Of a DNA stretch of 64,000 nucleotides, positions 42,176 to 51,951 are shown piece after piece. The number at the start of each line of letters is the position of its first letter. Position 1 is the stretch's first letter. The notes under the pieces are model-generated. The model was given only the letters and a program-made list of their open reading frames with translations, was not told the origin of the DNA and searched no databases. The position numbers were made by a program, and so were the translations under genes. The stretch comes from Morganella morganii H1r (GTDB taxonomy: Bacteria > Pseudomonadota > Gammaproteobacteria > Enterobacterales > Enterobacteriaceae): positions 124,001 through 188,000 of the forward strand of contig NZ_AYMP01000016.1 of assembly GCF_000633515.1 (NCBI RefSeq). The letters are read 5' to 3'.

Positions 42176-44383
42176 GTGGTACCATCTATTTCTGACCTGC
42201 TGCCGGGGCATTCCGGGCTGGTCTTTACCTGCCAAATCGGGCGATTGCCGGAAAACACCTTTCAGGTCACTGAATTTACACTTAATGAGGAAATATCCTC
42301 GTTATTTACCTTATCCGTTTCCGTCGTCAGCCTGCTGCCGTCAGTCAGTTTTAAAGAATGCCTCGGTCTGGCGGCCTCAATGACAGTGAGCCGTAACGGC
42401 ACCCGCATCCGTACCGTGCAGGGACTGCTGGCCTCTGCCGGACGGGGCAATACTGACGGTAACAAAACCTGGTATCATTTTATTATCCGTCCTGAAATGT
42501 GGATCATGACGCTGAATCAGGACAGCCGTATTTTCCGGCAACAATCTGTTCCGGAGATTCTGGTAACCCTGCTGAAAGAAGCCCATGTTAAAAATGACCT
42601 GAAATTTTATCAGAATGAGCTGCATCAGAAGCGGGAATACATTACTCAGAAGCGGGAGTCCGCTTATGAATTCTGGTGCCGTCTGGCCTTTGAGGAAGGG
42701 ATTAATTTCTGGTTTGAGGAAGGCCCGAAACTCTTTTACAGTGATAATCATCTCGGCATGACTGCCGGTATTCACCTGACCTACAATCCGCAGGCCGATA
42801 CCGATATTACGGACAGTACCGCTTTCTCCTGGCGTTATACCGAACAATTGTGCGGCGACATTCAGATCCACAAAGATTATAACCCGCAGAATCCGTCTTA
42901 CCCGCTGCAACATCAGGTGACCGGTGAGGTACATCAGCAGCACAGCACATTTGAAAGCTACGGACGTTTTCAGCAGGATGTCGCCGGAAAATCCTTTACG
43001 CAGCTGCGTTATGAACAGTCCCAGAATCACCGGCAGACCGGTACGGCGGGTACAAACTGCTTTGCCCTGAGGCCCGGCAAAATTTTTTCCCTGAAAAATC
43101 ATCCCTCCGCCGATATGAATACGGCCTGGCAGGTAATCAGTGTCTGTCATCGTGGTGTGCAGCCGCTGGCAGACAACAGCGGCGGTGAAGGGACTCAGCT
43201 TTCTAACACGGTGCAGTTTATCCCCGGCACTCAGGAATGGCGTCCGCCGTTCCGCTATAAACCGACGGCAGACGGCGACGAGCTGGCAACAGTAGTCGGG
43301 CCGGAAGGGGAAGAAATTTACACCAACGGGCAGGGCGCGGTGAAAGTGTATTTCCACTGGGATCGCCGGGGAACGCCGGATCACAGCGCGTCCTGCTGGC
43401 TGCGGGTAGCACAGGGATGGAACGGTGACGGTTTCGGGTTTATGTCGATCCCCCGTATCGGGCAGGAAGTCATAGTGTCATACCTTAACAATGACATCGA
43501 CAGGCCGATTATTACCGGCTGTACCTATAACGGGCGAAACCGCCCGCCGCTCAGCCTGCCGGAAGAGAAAACCCGCACCACGTTCCGCACGAAAACCCAT
43601 AAAGGAGAGGGCTTTAACGAGCTGCGTTTTGAGGATCAGGCCGGAAAAGAAGAAATCTATATTCATGCACAGCAGGACATGAATACCCGGGTTCTGCATA
43701 ACCGGCTTACCGAAGTGGATAATGATCATGAGGAGCGTATCGGTCAGCACCAGAAAGTGTCTGTAACGCAGGATCAGACATCCGAAATCGGTCATAACCG
43801 GACGGTATCCGTAAAACAGGACGATGAACTGACCATCGGCGGACAGTCGTCACTGTATGTCGCCGGTAATGTCACTCAGACAACGGACGGTCAGCTGGCA
43901 CAGAAAATCGGCAAAAGTCTGTATACCGAAATTGGTGATAATCATGAGCTTCATGCCGGGAGAAATCTGCTGATCCGTTCATCCGGCGGGGAAATCATCA
44001 TCGGCAATGCAGGGGGGCATATTGTGATCGACCCCATGGGGAATATCCGTATCGAGGGATTGTCTGTCACGGTGTCAGACCACGCCGCCGGGGTTAAAGC
44101 GGCACCCGCTCTGTTTGAGTATTCCGGCCGTTTCCGGCTGACAGCGGAGGGAACAGAAGAGCCGCTGGTTAACCAACCCTACCGGATCACCACCGCGGGC
44201 GGTCAGGCGGTCAGAGGTGTGACAGATGCCAACGGTTTAACCATGACCCTTCAGACAAAGCAGGCGGAATCACTGACGCTGACAGTCCCTGAAGAGAGCC
44301 AGCCGAAAACCTGTAAATTATACCGGATGTTTGATAACAGCCCGGAGGAATATGTGATGGAGTTTAAGGACGATAACCAATGA
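42176..44383 (+). CDS. vgrG: VgrG type VI secretion spike protein
   Basis: VgrG trimers form the needle tip of the type VI secretion system and carry effectors. A GTG at 42176, four bases after GGAGGAACA, gives 735 residues. The more upstream ATG 42074 would add 34 atypical residues. The gp27-like part starts VFTCQIGRLPENTFQVTEF. The gp5/OB part has VGPEGEEIYTNGQGAVKV, FHWDRRG, SCWLRVAQGWNGDGFG. A repeat-rich needle follows. The last ~110 residues (YRITTAGGQAVRGVTDANG) form a transthyretin-like cargo adaptor. The stop overlaps the effector start by ATGA. Confidence 0.93.
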   Translation: MVPSISDLLPGHSGLVFTCQIGRLPENTFQVTEFTLNEEISSLFTLSVSVVSLLPSVSFKECLGLAASMTVSRNGTRIRTVQGLLASAGRGNTDGNKTWYHFIIRPEMWIMTLNQDSRIFRQQSVPEILVTLLKEAHVKNDLKFYQNELHQKREYITQKRESAYEFWCRLAFEEGINFWFEEGPKLFYSDNHLGMTAGIHLTYNPQADTDITDSTAFSWRYTEQLCGDIQIHKDYNPQNPSYPLQHQVTGEVHQQHSTFESYGRFQQDVAGKSFTQLRYEQSQNHRQTGTAGTNCFALRPGKIFSLKNHPSADMNTAWQVISVCHRGVQPLADNSGGEGTQLSNTVQFIPGTQEWRPPFRYKPTADGDELATVVGPEGEEIYTNGQGAVKVYFHWDRRGTPDHSASCWLRVAQGWNGDGFGFMSIPRIGQEVIVSYLNNDIDRPIITGCTYNGRNRPPLSLPEEKTRTTFRTKTHKGEGFNELRFEDQAGKEEIYIHAQQDMNTRVLHNRLTEVDNDHEERIGQHQKVSVTQDQTSEIGHNRTVSVKQDDELTIGGQSSLYVAGNVTQTTDGQLAQKIGKSLYTEIGDNHELHAGRNLLIRSSGGEIIIGNAGGHIVIDPMGNIRIEGLSVTVSDHAAGVKAAPALFEYSGRFRLTAEGTEEPLVNQPYRITTAGGQAVRGVTDANGLTMTLQTKQAESLTLTVPEESQPKTCKLYRMFDNSPEEYVMEFKDDNQ

Positions 44384-45888
44384 AACCGGCGAAACCCATA
44401 AAACCAATGAAAGAAGTGTGTCCCGGTGGTACGACAGTGACCTGCCGGGTGGAGGGGGCACAGCTTCCCTCCCCTGAAAATGAGTGCTATCTGAAGGCTA
44501 AAGCGGTGTTTGCCAGCTATTTTCCCCGGGCATCATACACCAAAGACGGGGTAAAACGTTCTCTGAAACAACTGGTGATGAGCGGGCTTATCCGTGCGGA
44601 GGAATCACTTGCTGATTGGTTGTGGCCGTACAAAGCGGAAGTGGTGTTTGCAATGCGGGGAGAAATTAATACCCCCTTACCGATAATGGCCACCAGTGCA
44701 GATAAGCGAAAAAAATACGGGAATGATTTACCGCATTCATCAAACCCGTTTGCCATGCCGCTATCCGGTCAGTGGGCCCCTAAAGGCGTATCAGGCAGGC
44801 GGCGGCCGGATATCATTCTTGTTAAAAAAGAAACAAACCGCTGGCCGGGCCGGGGGGAGAACTGGGAAGGGTCATGTGCTGACAACCTGCACCGGCTTAT
44901 TGAAGTCAAATTTCCCGGAGATCGTCTTTCAGAAGACCAGGAGAAAGACTATAAACTAATATCGACTGAAGAACGTTTTTCTGTCCTTCATGTTGAGGAA
45001 AACGGCCGTTCCCGCCGTAAAGAGCGGGAAAAAGCCTGGGAAGCCCAGGAGCGCCTGCTGGCTGAATACAGGAGAAAAACCGGACATAAACCGGTGTTTT
45101 CACAGGAGGCACTGGAAAATCTGGTGTTAGTGGATTTCTCGCTGGTCAGTGAAACTCTCTGGCGTATTAAACCGGCGGCGAGTCTGTGGTGGGCACTGAA
45201 TGTGGATGTGCCGGCTTTTGGTCAGGCTGTGCTGGCTGATTCCCGGCCGGTATCAGGCTGGCAGATGTTTACTGACGGCATACAGGAAGCCGGAGAATAC
45301 CTTGTTCATGAAGCGGGCGGCTATATTGTCTCCGGTTATGAATATACCCGCGATACTGCCGCAGAAGCCTGGGCCGTGTCCTGTGATTATATCGGAAGCG
45401 GGCTGGATTTTCTGAGTACGGAGTTGGCGGCTCAGTTTGCTGCTGCCGGTATCTGGTTTCGTGAAACCGGAAAATGGGTGGTCAGGGAAGTGATAGAACC
45501 CGGAACCGGTGTTCTGCTGTATGCCGTTTACTGGCTCAGTGATGTTACCGGAGAAATGATTCAGCTGAGTAAGGATTATCTGCTATCAGCATGGCAGGAA
45601 ATCAGTTATTACACGGATCTGACTATTGAAGTCCTGCAAAATGTAAAATGGTCGCAGATTATGACTGATCTCGGCAACGGCATGGTACAGATTGCACTCT
45701 GGGTTGAAGACCATGTGTTTGAAATTGTGGCCACTGTTGCGGTCGCGGCGGCGATTGTTGTACTGTTCGCCCTGACACCGGCGACTGGCGGGGCCAGCGG
45801 CGCAGCGGCAGCCGGGCTGAGTGAGGTATTAGCAGGCTTGTCTGCTGCCTTGTTTGCAGGCAGTGCAGCAACCTTAGCCACCCAGTAA
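44380..45888 (+). CDS. Type VI effector, VRR-NUC nuclease
   Basis: Position right after vgrG (ATGA overlap) and before an immunity-type gene marks this as type VI cargo. The 502 residues hold a VRR-NUC (PD-(D/E)xK) nuclease core: RRRPDIILVKK (Asp144 in 140-150) and LIEVKFPGDRLSEDQEKDY (Glu175, Lys177). VRR-NUC effectors of the TseV kind cut DNA in target cells. A tail of about 300 residues ends in a hydrophobic, Ala/Gly-rich segment (IVATVAVAAAIVVLFAL), possibly for crossing the target membrane. No signal peptide is seen. Confidence 0.85.
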   Translation: MKPAKPIKPMKEVCPGGTTVTCRVEGAQLPSPENECYLKAKAVFASYFPRASYTKDGVKRSLKQLVMSGLIRAEESLADWLWPYKAEVVFAMRGEINTPLPIMATSADKRKKYGNDLPHSSNPFAMPLSGQWAPKGVSGRRRPDIILVKKETNRWPGRGENWEGSCADNLHRLIEVKFPGDRLSEDQEKDYKLISTEERFSVLHVEENGRSRRKEREKAWEAQERLLAEYRRKTGHKPVFSQEALENLVLVDFSLVSETLWRIKPAASLWWALNVDVPAFGQAVLADSRPVSGWQMFTDGIQEAGEYLVHEAGGYIVSGYEYTRDTAAEAWAVSCDYIGSGLDFLSTELAAQFAAAGIWFRETGKWVVREVIEPGTGVLLYAVYWLSDVTGEMIQLSKDYLLSAWQEISYYTDLTIEVLQNVKWSQIMTDLGNGMVQIALWVEDHVFEIVATVAVAAAIVVLFALTPATGGASGAAAAGLSEVLAGLSAALFAGSAATLATQ

Positions 45889-45903
45889 ATCACAGGAGGA
45901 AGA

Positions 45904-47082
45904 ATGACTGAACAGGAAGCTGAACTGAATGCTATCCGGGAAATCACCGGATTTTTGCTGATTGATGATAAAAAACGGTATTTAACCCGCCTCGGGCTGG
46001 TGATGACATTTTTCTTTAAAAACGGGTATACCCCGGAGAAAAAAGCCGCCATTCTGCGCTGCTACCGGCGCTTCCGTGAGCTGTACGCCGGAAAACTGCG
46101 CTTCCATACTCATAACCAGAAGGGGATGAAAAAATACTCTGAGGAAAATACAGAGAAGCTGGAGCAGTATATTCAGACGTCCGGACCGAATAATCTCGTG
46201 GAATGGTACATCAGTGATGCCAAAAACGGCGATGAAGCCCCGGAATATCTAATACGAGGTATGAATTCTTACGAGGTGGATAAAGCACAGGGAAACTCCT
46301 ATCTGAGCCTGTATCTGCCCTGGAACATCCTGTTTTCAGCAGAAGGCAAGCAGGAATTTCAGGAGTGGCTACAGTTTTTATGTCAGGAGCTGGAACCGGA
46401 TCATGGTGACTGCGGTTATACACTGGTAATGCCCCGCGATTATTATTTATTTATGCCGCAGGAGTGTGAGCTGGCACAACGCTATCCGGCCATAGTGGTC
46501 AACTCGACCGTTCATATGCATAAGACAAATTATCGTAATTCTGTCCGCAGCGTGCAATGGCTGACGCTCCTCGCTGACCGTTATATTGAACGCCTCGGGG
46601 GAGAGGCTCATGTCCGTAAAGTGCTGTCTGCGAATCCTGAGATCACACTGACCCGCTATCCGGGCGGGCTGATAATTCAGGCCGGAGATTATCCGGATCT
46701 TACACCCGGCACACCGCCGGAAAGCTATTACCGGATTAATGAATTGCTCAGACCAATCCGTTATGTCCGCCAGGAAGGGCACTCTCTGCATTTTCTCGGG
46801 GAAGGGCATTTTACCGGCAAAACAACCCAACAGTGGTATGAACGTTATGATCGCGGTCCGATGGTTGTCTCTCCGTTGTATGCGGGTGAACCGGCACGGG
46901 TTGACGGTTACTGGGTGACCAAAGGCCGCGAGAATGTGGAGACCATTTTTCTTCAGGGCACACCGGCGATTGATATTGAGGGTAATCCGCCCGGACGGAC
47001 AGAATGGCGGCTTATCCGCGAAATTCCGCATGATGATGAACGGGATCTGAGCCTGCTGGAGAAAAAACTCAATGGCCGGTAA
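45904..47082 (+). CDS. Probable immunity protein, DUF3396 type
   Basis: The 392-residue protein follows the nuclease effector after 15 bp and has a strong AGGAGGAAG ribosome site. It resembles DUF3396/type VI immunity proteins: a long N-terminal extension, GLVMTFFFKNGYTPEKK, then SLYLPWNILF, and the late YRINELLRPIRYVRQEG and WYERYD. Such proteins protect VRR-NUC effector producers by binding the nuclease. Assignment rests on position and remembered family features. The 3' end overlaps the PAAR gene by 11 bp. Confidence 0.78.
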   Translation: MTEQEAELNAIREITGFLLIDDKKRYLTRLGLVMTFFFKNGYTPEKKAAILRCYRRFRELYAGKLRFHTHNQKGMKKYSEENTEKLEQYIQTSGPNNLVEWYISDAKNGDEAPEYLIRGMNSYEVDKAQGNSYLSLYLPWNILFSAEGKQEFQEWLQFLCQELEPDHGDCGYTLVMPRDYYLFMPQECELAQRYPAIVVNSTVHMHKTNYRNSVRSVQWLTLLADRYIERLGGEAHVRKVLSANPEITLTRYPGGLIIQAGDYPDLTPGTPPESYYRINELLRPIRYVRQEGHSLHFLGEGHFTGKTTQQWYERYDRGPMVVSPLYAGEPARVDGYWVTKGRENVETIFLQGTPAIDIEGNPPGRTEWRLIREIPHDDERDLSLLEKKLNGR

Positions 47083-47311
47083 ATCGGTTATCTGTCTGGG
47101 TGATATGACTGACCACGGCGGCGTGGTTATCTCCGCTCTGGATAATTACAGCATCAACGGGCGCCCGGTGGCAACGGAGGGGGATTCGGTCTCCTGTCCG
47201 AAATGCAAAGGTGTCTTTCAGATTGCTTCCGGTTCTTCGTCATTAATGACATCTGAGTAACAGTGGCAGGATGTATACGGGTGTAAACTGGCAGAAATGC
47301 AGATTGTATGA
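47072..47311 (+). pseudogene. PAAR protein with in-frame stop
   Basis: PAAR proteins cap the VgrG spike. From ATG 47072 the frame reads VICLGDMTDHGGVVISA, INGRPVATEGDSVSCPKC and GSSSLMTSE, the first ~60 residues of a PAAR domain, then meets TAA at 47258-47260. Read on in the same frame, [16 protein letters not shown] resembles a normal PAAR tail (the usual CGA-LI ending) and stops at 47311. The gene is either truncated or carries a nonsense change plus a small deletion. The 62-residue product may not fold. Confidence 0.68.
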
Positions 47312-47423
47312 GGTCAGCCGCGCCTGCGGGAATCCGGTATATTATTCCGGTTATGATACTATAAAAACAGGAGCCGCACGCGGGGTACAGACGGGTACTG
47401 CCGTGAAGTGGTCACAGGATATT

Positions 47424-48329
47424 ATGGCTTTACGGGAAAAAGACAATGCCATCGCCATTGCCGGCCTGGTCATTTTAACACTGATTTGGAGTTACAGCTG
47501 GATCGCCATGAAACAGGTCACGCACTATATTGGTGCGTTTGACTTTACGGCGATGCGCTGTGTATTCAGCGCCATTATGTTATTACTGGTGCTGTATATC
47601 CGTGAACGCGCGATGGGACGGAAAGTCAGCTTTACGCCATTCCGTTACACACTCGGGATTGCTGTGCTTCAGACCTGCGGTATGGTCGGGCTGGCACAAT
47701 GGGCGCTGGTCAGCGGCGGTGCGGGGAAGGTAGCGATCCTCAGTTATACCATGCCGTTCTGGGTGGTGATTATGGCGGCAATACTGCTGGGTGAACGGAT
47801 GCGCCGCCTCCAGTATGCGGCTATTTCGGTTGCCGGTGCAGGGCTATTGTGTGTGATACAGCCGTGGACACTCGATTTCGCATCCATGAAAAGTGCCTTT
47901 CTGGCCGTGGCATCCGGTATCAGCTGGGGGGCGAGTGCGATTGTGGCGAAGAAACTCTACAGCCGCTATCCGCAGGTGGATTTGCTTTCTCTCACCACCT
48001 GGCAGATGGTCTATGCCGCGATAATTATGACCGTGGTGGCGCTTCTGGTGCCGCAGCGTGCGATTGACTGGCAGCCGTATGTTTTCTGGGCACTGAGTTA
48101 CAGCGCTATTCTGGCGACCGCCGTTGCCTGGAGTTTATGGTTGTTTGTGCTGCGAAAATTACCGGCGGGGATTGCCAGCCTCAGCACACTGGCGGTGCCG
48201 GTCTGTGGTGTACTGTTTTCATGGTGGCTGCTGGGTGAGGAGCCGGGCAGCACAGAAACGGCCGGGATCGTGATGATTGTGCTGGCACTGGCGGTGATAA
48301 GTATTAAACGGCCGAAAAAAAACGCCTGA
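47424..48329 (+). CDS. EamA-family (DMT) transporter
   Basis: The ATG at 47424 follows ACAGGATATT and gives 301 residues with ten hydrophobic segments in two EamA repeats ([36 protein letters not shown]). [21 protein letters not shown] is typical of the first repeat. Such drug/metabolite transporters mostly export amino acids or similar compounds; the substrate is unknown. It lies just past the type VI island. A longer upstream reading from 47271 is unlikely, as it crosses the PAAR remnant. Confidence 0.9.
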   Translation: MALREKDNAIAIAGLVILTLIWSYSWIAMKQVTHYIGAFDFTAMRCVFSAIMLLLVLYIRERAMGRKVSFTPFRYTLGIAVLQTCGMVGLAQWALVSGGAGKVAILSYTMPFWVVIMAAILLGERMRRLQYAAISVAGAGLLCVIQPWTLDFASMKSAFLAVASGISWGASAIVAKKLYSRYPQVDLLSLTTWQMVYAAIIMTVVALLVPQRAIDWQPYVFWALSYSAILATAVAWSLWLFVLRKLPAGIASLSTLAVPVCGVLFSWWLLGEEPGSTETAGIVMIVLALAVISIKRPKKNA

Positions 48330-48378
48330 CATTTTACCGCACACTTCAGTTATCAGTCAGAAGAAGAAGGGCTGGTCA

Positions 48379-48975
48379 TCAGCGGCCGGTGAACCGCTTA
48401 AGCTGGTCAGCCAGCAGGGTTTTGACCAGCCAGATAGCTTCTTCACTGACTTTTGCTTTCAGCGCCGGGTCTGCAAACATCATCAGGCACAGTGACTCGG
48501 TTGCGCCGAAAATCATCACGGATGTCCATTCCGGGATCCGGAAATTCTCCGGCAGCCAGCGCTGCAATGCGCGTTGCAGGATCTGACAGAAAAAATCCTG
48601 CACTTCGCGGCTGATCCCTGCATATTCAGGATACGCTTTCAGTGCCGCCACGGTGGCATTGAAGGCTTCACCATCCTCTGCCATCACATCAAAATAGGTC
48701 GTGATAAAGACAGAAACGGCCTGGTCAAGATCGGCTATCGGCTGCTCCATCCCGGTATTCATCCGTTCGGTCAGAACATCATCACTGTATTTAAACAGCG
48801 CATGCAGCAGAGACTTGCGGTTGCCGAAATGTTTGTAGGTTACCGGCTTGGTCACGCCCGCCTTTTCCGCAAGGGTAATGAGGGTCAGGGCATCGGTGCC
48901 TTCCGCCAGGATAATGCTGTTGGCGACATTGAGCAGCTGTATCTGGCGCTCGTCGCGCTGTAAACGTCCGGACAA
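48379..48975 (-). CDS. TetR-family repressor next to sugE
   Basis: The 198-residue protein has an N-terminal TetR HTH (ALTLITLAEKAGVTKPVTYKHFGNRKSLL split as TLITLAEKAGVTK and PVTYKHFGNRKSLL, about residues 24-55) and a C-terminal ligand domain. The start is TTG at 48975, five bases after GAGGAGG; no in-frame ATG fits better. It is divergent from sugE, and two copies of a perfect operator-like palindrome lie between them. It probably represses the exporter. Confidence 0.89.
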   Translation of the reverse strand: MSGRLQRDERQIQLLNVANSIILAEGTDALTLITLAEKAGVTKPVTYKHFGNRKSLLHALFKYSDDVLTERMNTGMEQPIADLDQAVSVFITTYFDVMAEDGEAFNATVAALKAYPEYAGISREVQDFFCQILQRALQRWLPENFRIPEWTSVMIFGATESLCLMMFADPALKAKVSEEAIWLVKTLLADQLKRFTGR

Positions 48976-49090
48976 ATCTGCCTCCTCATGATATTAACGT
49001 CGTTCTGTCTGCCGGAAAGTGTATCACAGAGTTCCCGGCAGCGGTCAGCTGACAGAAAAGATCGAAAAAAGATCGGAAAGGTATTTACAA

Positions 49091-49127
49091 GTTACCAAAG
49101 GTAACATATAACTATACCAAAGGTAAC
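49091..49127. promoter_or_regulatory. Tandem TetR operators before sugE
   Basis: GTTACCAAAGGTAAC (49091-49105) is a perfect palindrome around AAA. A second copy, ATACCAAAGGTAAC (49114-49127), lies 22 bp further on the same helix face. Both sit 45-80 bp before the sugE ATG. Confidence 0.75.
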
Positions 49128-49171
49128 TTATAGCCGTTTCACCTGCAACCAGGAATCAGTGAGGATGCACC

Positions 49172-49492
49172 ATGCCGTGGATTTTATTAATTACTGCCGG
49201 ATTATTTGAAGTCGTCTGGGCATTTACTATGAAACAATCAGAAGGTTTCACCAAAGTGGGGCCGTCAGTGATCACCATTATTGCCATGCTGATAAGCTTC
49301 GGGCTGCTGGCAATGGCCATGCGGGCACTGCCGCTGGGTACGGCTTACACCATCTGGACCGGGATCGGCGCTATCGGTGCCTTTATTGTCGGGATTGTGG
49401 TGCTGGGCGAACCGGCAAACATGATGCGGATTATCGCCGGGGTGTTAATTATCTCCGGGCTGGTGATGATGAAATTAGCCAGCCCGGCATAA
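49172..49492 (+). CDS. sugE: SMR-family guanidinium exporter
   Basis: SugE (Gdx) is a four-helix dual-topology exporter of guanidinium and some quaternary ammonium compounds. The 106 residues align with remembered E. coli SugE: LFEVVWAFTMKQSEGFTK (Glu13 is the coupling residue), ALPLGTAYTIWTGIGAIGA, VVLGEPANMMRI. The ATG follows GAGGATGCACC. Enteric gdx genes may be under a guanidine riboswitch. Here TetR operators are seen instead. A strong terminator follows at 49515. Confidence 0.93.
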   Translation: MPWILLITAGLFEVVWAFTMKQSEGFTKVGPSVITIIAMLISFGLLAMAMRALPLGTAYTIWTGIGAIGAFIVGIVVLGEPANMMRIIAGVLIISGLVMMKLASPA

Positions 49493-49514
49493 AAAATTCA
49501 GTACAGTGTTGCCT

Positions 49515-49539
49515 GCCGGCAGATATTGCCGGCTTTTTT
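49515..49539 (+). terminator. Rho-independent terminator of sugE
   Basis: The 7-bp stem GCCGGCA / TGCCGGC with loop GATAT is followed by six T residues. Confidence 0.88.
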
Positions 49540-49540
49540 G

Positions 49541-49996
49541 TTACAGCAGGGGCAGTTCCCGCGCCGGGATCACGTCTTTCATCACCAGGGTGGATGTCAG
49601 GCGCTGAACCCCCGGCATGGCAGCCAGGCGGCTGTCATATAATTTCTGAAAGGCATCGATATCTTTGACCACAACCGTCAGCATATAGTCCGGATCGCCA
49701 AACAGCCGTTTGGCTTCGATAATCTGCGGGATGTCCGCCACTGCTGTCTCAAATTTGCTCATACTTTCCTGGTTGCCGTCTTTCATCGTGACAAACACCA
49801 GCGCGGAGAAATTCAGTCCCAGCACGCGCGGATCAAGCTGTGCGCGGTAATCGCAGATAGCCCCGGACTGCTCCAGTGCTTTCAGCCGCCGGTGGCAGGG
49901 GGACAAACTCAGACCCACGCGATCTGCCAGTTCAGTGACAGTTAATCGCCCGTCAAGTTGTAATTCAGAAAGAATCTTCCTGTCAAAGCTGTCCAT
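49541..49996 (-). CDS. Lrp/AsnC-family regulator
   Basis: The 151-residue protein has an N-terminal HTH (DRKILSELQLDGRLTVTELA, DRVGLSLSPCHRRLKALEQ, about residues 5-45) and a C-terminal RAM ligand domain (FGDPDYMLTVVVKDIDAFQKL). Such regulators sense amino acids. Downstream on the minus strand lies the sugE terminator, so it is a single-gene unit. Its targets are not obvious here. GGAGAAAATCATCA precedes the ATG. Confidence 0.93.
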   Translation of the reverse strand: MDSFDRKILSELQLDGRLTVTELADRVGLSLSPCHRRLKALEQSGAICDYRAQLDPRVLGLNFSALVFVTMKDGNQESMSKFETAVADIPQIIEAKRLFGDPDYMLTVVVKDIDAFQKLYDSRLAAMPGVQRLTSTLVMKDVIPARELPLL

Positions 49997-50170
49997 TGAT
50001 GATTTTCTCCCTCAAATAAGGTAAATCAGGGTCTGATTAGCAAGCACATTCTACCCGAATACCGATATCCTTCCTATCAGTTTCCGGTACAGGACAGAGG
50101 TATGCGGGAACTGGTTTCTGAAAAATGTCAGATATACCGGCAACCGCCCCCGCCGGGTCTGACGAAAACA

Positions 50171-50206
50171 AAAAGCCCCGTTTCATGGCTCTGAAACGGG
50201 GCTTTT
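50171..50206 (-). terminator. Rho-independent terminator of ybiT
   Basis: The 15-bp perfect stem AAAAGCCCCGTTTCA / TGAAACGGGGCTTTT encloses a 6-nt loop and lies 20 bp after the ybiT stop. The minus-strand tail is GTTTT after a T run. It is symmetric and may act both ways. Confidence 0.88.
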
Positions 50207-50225
50207 CTTATTGGCAGAACGGGGA

Positions 50226-51833
50226 TCAGTTGTTTTCTGATTCAATACCGCGGCTGCGCAGGTATTCATCGTAACTGCCGGTAAAGTCAGTGACTTTCTC
50301 CGGTGTGATTTCGATGATACGGGTCGCCAGGGAGCTGACGAACTCACGGTCATGGGAAACAAACACTAATGTTCCCTGATATAACTCCAGTGCCATATTC
50401 AGGGATTCAATAGATTCCATGTCGAGGTGGTTGGTCGGCTCATCCATAATCAGAATGTTGGGTTTGGTCATCATTAACTTACCAAATAACATCCGGCCTT
50501 TTTCACCCCCGGATAACACCTGTACCGATTTTTTAATGTCATCCTGGGAGAACAGCAGGCGGCCCAGCACACTGCGGACAGACTGCTCATCATCACCCGG
50601 CTGCATCCACAGGCTCATCCAGTCAAAAACCGTCATATCGACTTCAAAATCAGTGGCGTGATCCTGTGCGTAATAACCGATATTGGCGTTTTCAGACCAC
50701 TTATAACGACCCGTATCCGGTGTCAGTTCACCGACCAGGGTTTTCAGGAAGGTCGATTTACCCACACCGTTCATACCAAGAACCGCAACTTTTTCGCCCA
50801 CTTCCATCATCATATTGACGTTTTTGAACAGCGGGGCGTTACCGTCATAACCTTTGGACAGGTTTTCCACTTCCAGCGCATTGCGGAATAATTTTTTATC
50901 CTGCTCAAAGCGGATAAACGGGTTCTGACGGCTGGACGCTTTAATCTCGGTCAGCTGAATTTTTTCAATCTGTTTGGCGCGGGAAGTCGCCTGACGGGAT
51001 TTGGAAGCATTTGCGCTGAAACGGCTGACAAATGACTGCAATTCACTGATTTGTGCTTTCTTCTTCGCGTTATCCGCTAACAGACGCTCACGCGCCTGGG
51101 TGGCGGCAAACATATATTCATCGTAGTTGCCCGGATGCACATTCAGACTGCCGTAGTCCAGATCGGCCATGTGCGTGCACACCATATTCAGGAAGTGACG
51201 GTCATGGGAAATGATGATCATGGTGCTGTTGCGCGCATTCAGCGTCTGCTCCAGCCAGCGGATGGTGTCGATATCCAGGTTGTTGGTCGGTTCGTCGAGC
51301 AGCAGAATATCCGGATCCGCAAACAGGGCCTGCGCCAGCAGCACACGCAGTTTCCAGCCGGGAGCCACTTCACTCATCGGGCCGTTATGCTGTTCCAGCG
51401 GGATCCCCACACCCAGCAGTAATTCACCGGCGCGGGATTCCACGGTGTAGCCGTCCATTTCAGCAAACTGCACTTCGAGATCCGCCACGCGCATGCCGTC
51501 TTCTTCGCTCATCTCCGGCAGGTTGTAGATGCGGTCACGCTCCTGTTTGACTTCCCACAGTTCGGTGTGACCCATAATGACGGTGTCGAGAACAGAAAAT
51601 TCTTCATAGGCGAACTGATCCTGTTTCAGTTTACCCAGACGTTCGTTCGGGTCGAGAAACACGTTGCCGCTGCTCGGTGCCAGATCACCGCCGAGAATTT
51701 TCATAAAGGTGGATTTACCGCTGCCGTTTGCGCCGATCAGGCCATAGCGGTTACCGCCGCCGAATTTGACAGAGATATTTTCAAACAGCGGCCTGGCGCC
51801 GAACTGCATCGTAATATTGTTGCTGATTAACAA
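50226..51833 (-). CDS. ybiT: YbiT, ABC-F family ATPase
   Basis: YbiT is one of the four E. coli ABC-F proteins that act on the ribosome. The 535 residues match closely from the first residues ([23 protein letters not shown]) to the end. Walker [10 protein letters not shown] and GMNGVGKST, signatures near [13 protein letters not shown] and [14 protein letters not shown], and [19 protein letters not shown] are visible. The linker [19 protein letters not shown] is the family interdomain arm. The start is TTG at 51833, in register with the E. coli protein. Confidence 0.95.
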   Translation of the reverse strand: MLISNNITMQFGARPLFENISVKFGGGNRYGLIGANGSGKSTFMKILGGDLAPSSGNVFLDPNERLGKLKQDQFAYEEFSVLDTVIMGHTELWEVKQERDRIYNLPEMSEEDGMRVADLEVQFAEMDGYTVESRAGELLLGVGIPLEQHNGPMSEVAPGWKLRVLLAQALFADPDILLLDEPTNNLDIDTIRWLEQTLNARNSTMIIISHDRHFLNMVCTHMADLDYGSLNVHPGNYDEYMFAATQARERLLADNAKKKAQISELQSFVSRFSANASKSRQATSRAKQIEKIQLTEIKASSRQNPFIRFEQDKKLFRNALEVENLSKGYDGNAPLFKNVNMMMEVGEKVAVLGMNGVGKSTFLKTLVGELTPDTGRYKWSENANIGYYAQDHATDFEVDMTVFDWMSLWMQPGDDEQSVRSVLGRLLFSQDDIKKSVQVLSGGEKGRMLFGKLMMTKPNILIMDEPTNHLDMESIESLNMALELYQGTLVFVSHDREFVSSLATRIIEITPEKVTDFTGSYDEYLRSRGIESENN

Positions 51834-51911
51834 GACGAATACTCATAAGTTAAAGGAGAAAAATAAACGGCGGGCATTATGCCACAGATGAGCGGCGAGG
51901 CACAGATGTAT

Positions 51912-51943
51912 AAAAAAAGGGCGGTGACCCGGCAGGCCACCGC
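51912..51943 (-). terminator. Rho-independent terminator of the secreted-protein gene
   Basis: On the minus strand a GCGGTG / CACCGC stem (51938-51943 with 51921-51926) is followed by CC and seven T residues. It lies just after the stop at 51952. Confidence 0.75.
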
Positions 51944-51951
51944 AGTACATA

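Noticed and set aside
42377-43384. Minus-strand frame of 335 codons
   Set aside because: Shadow of vgrG, with no start signal.
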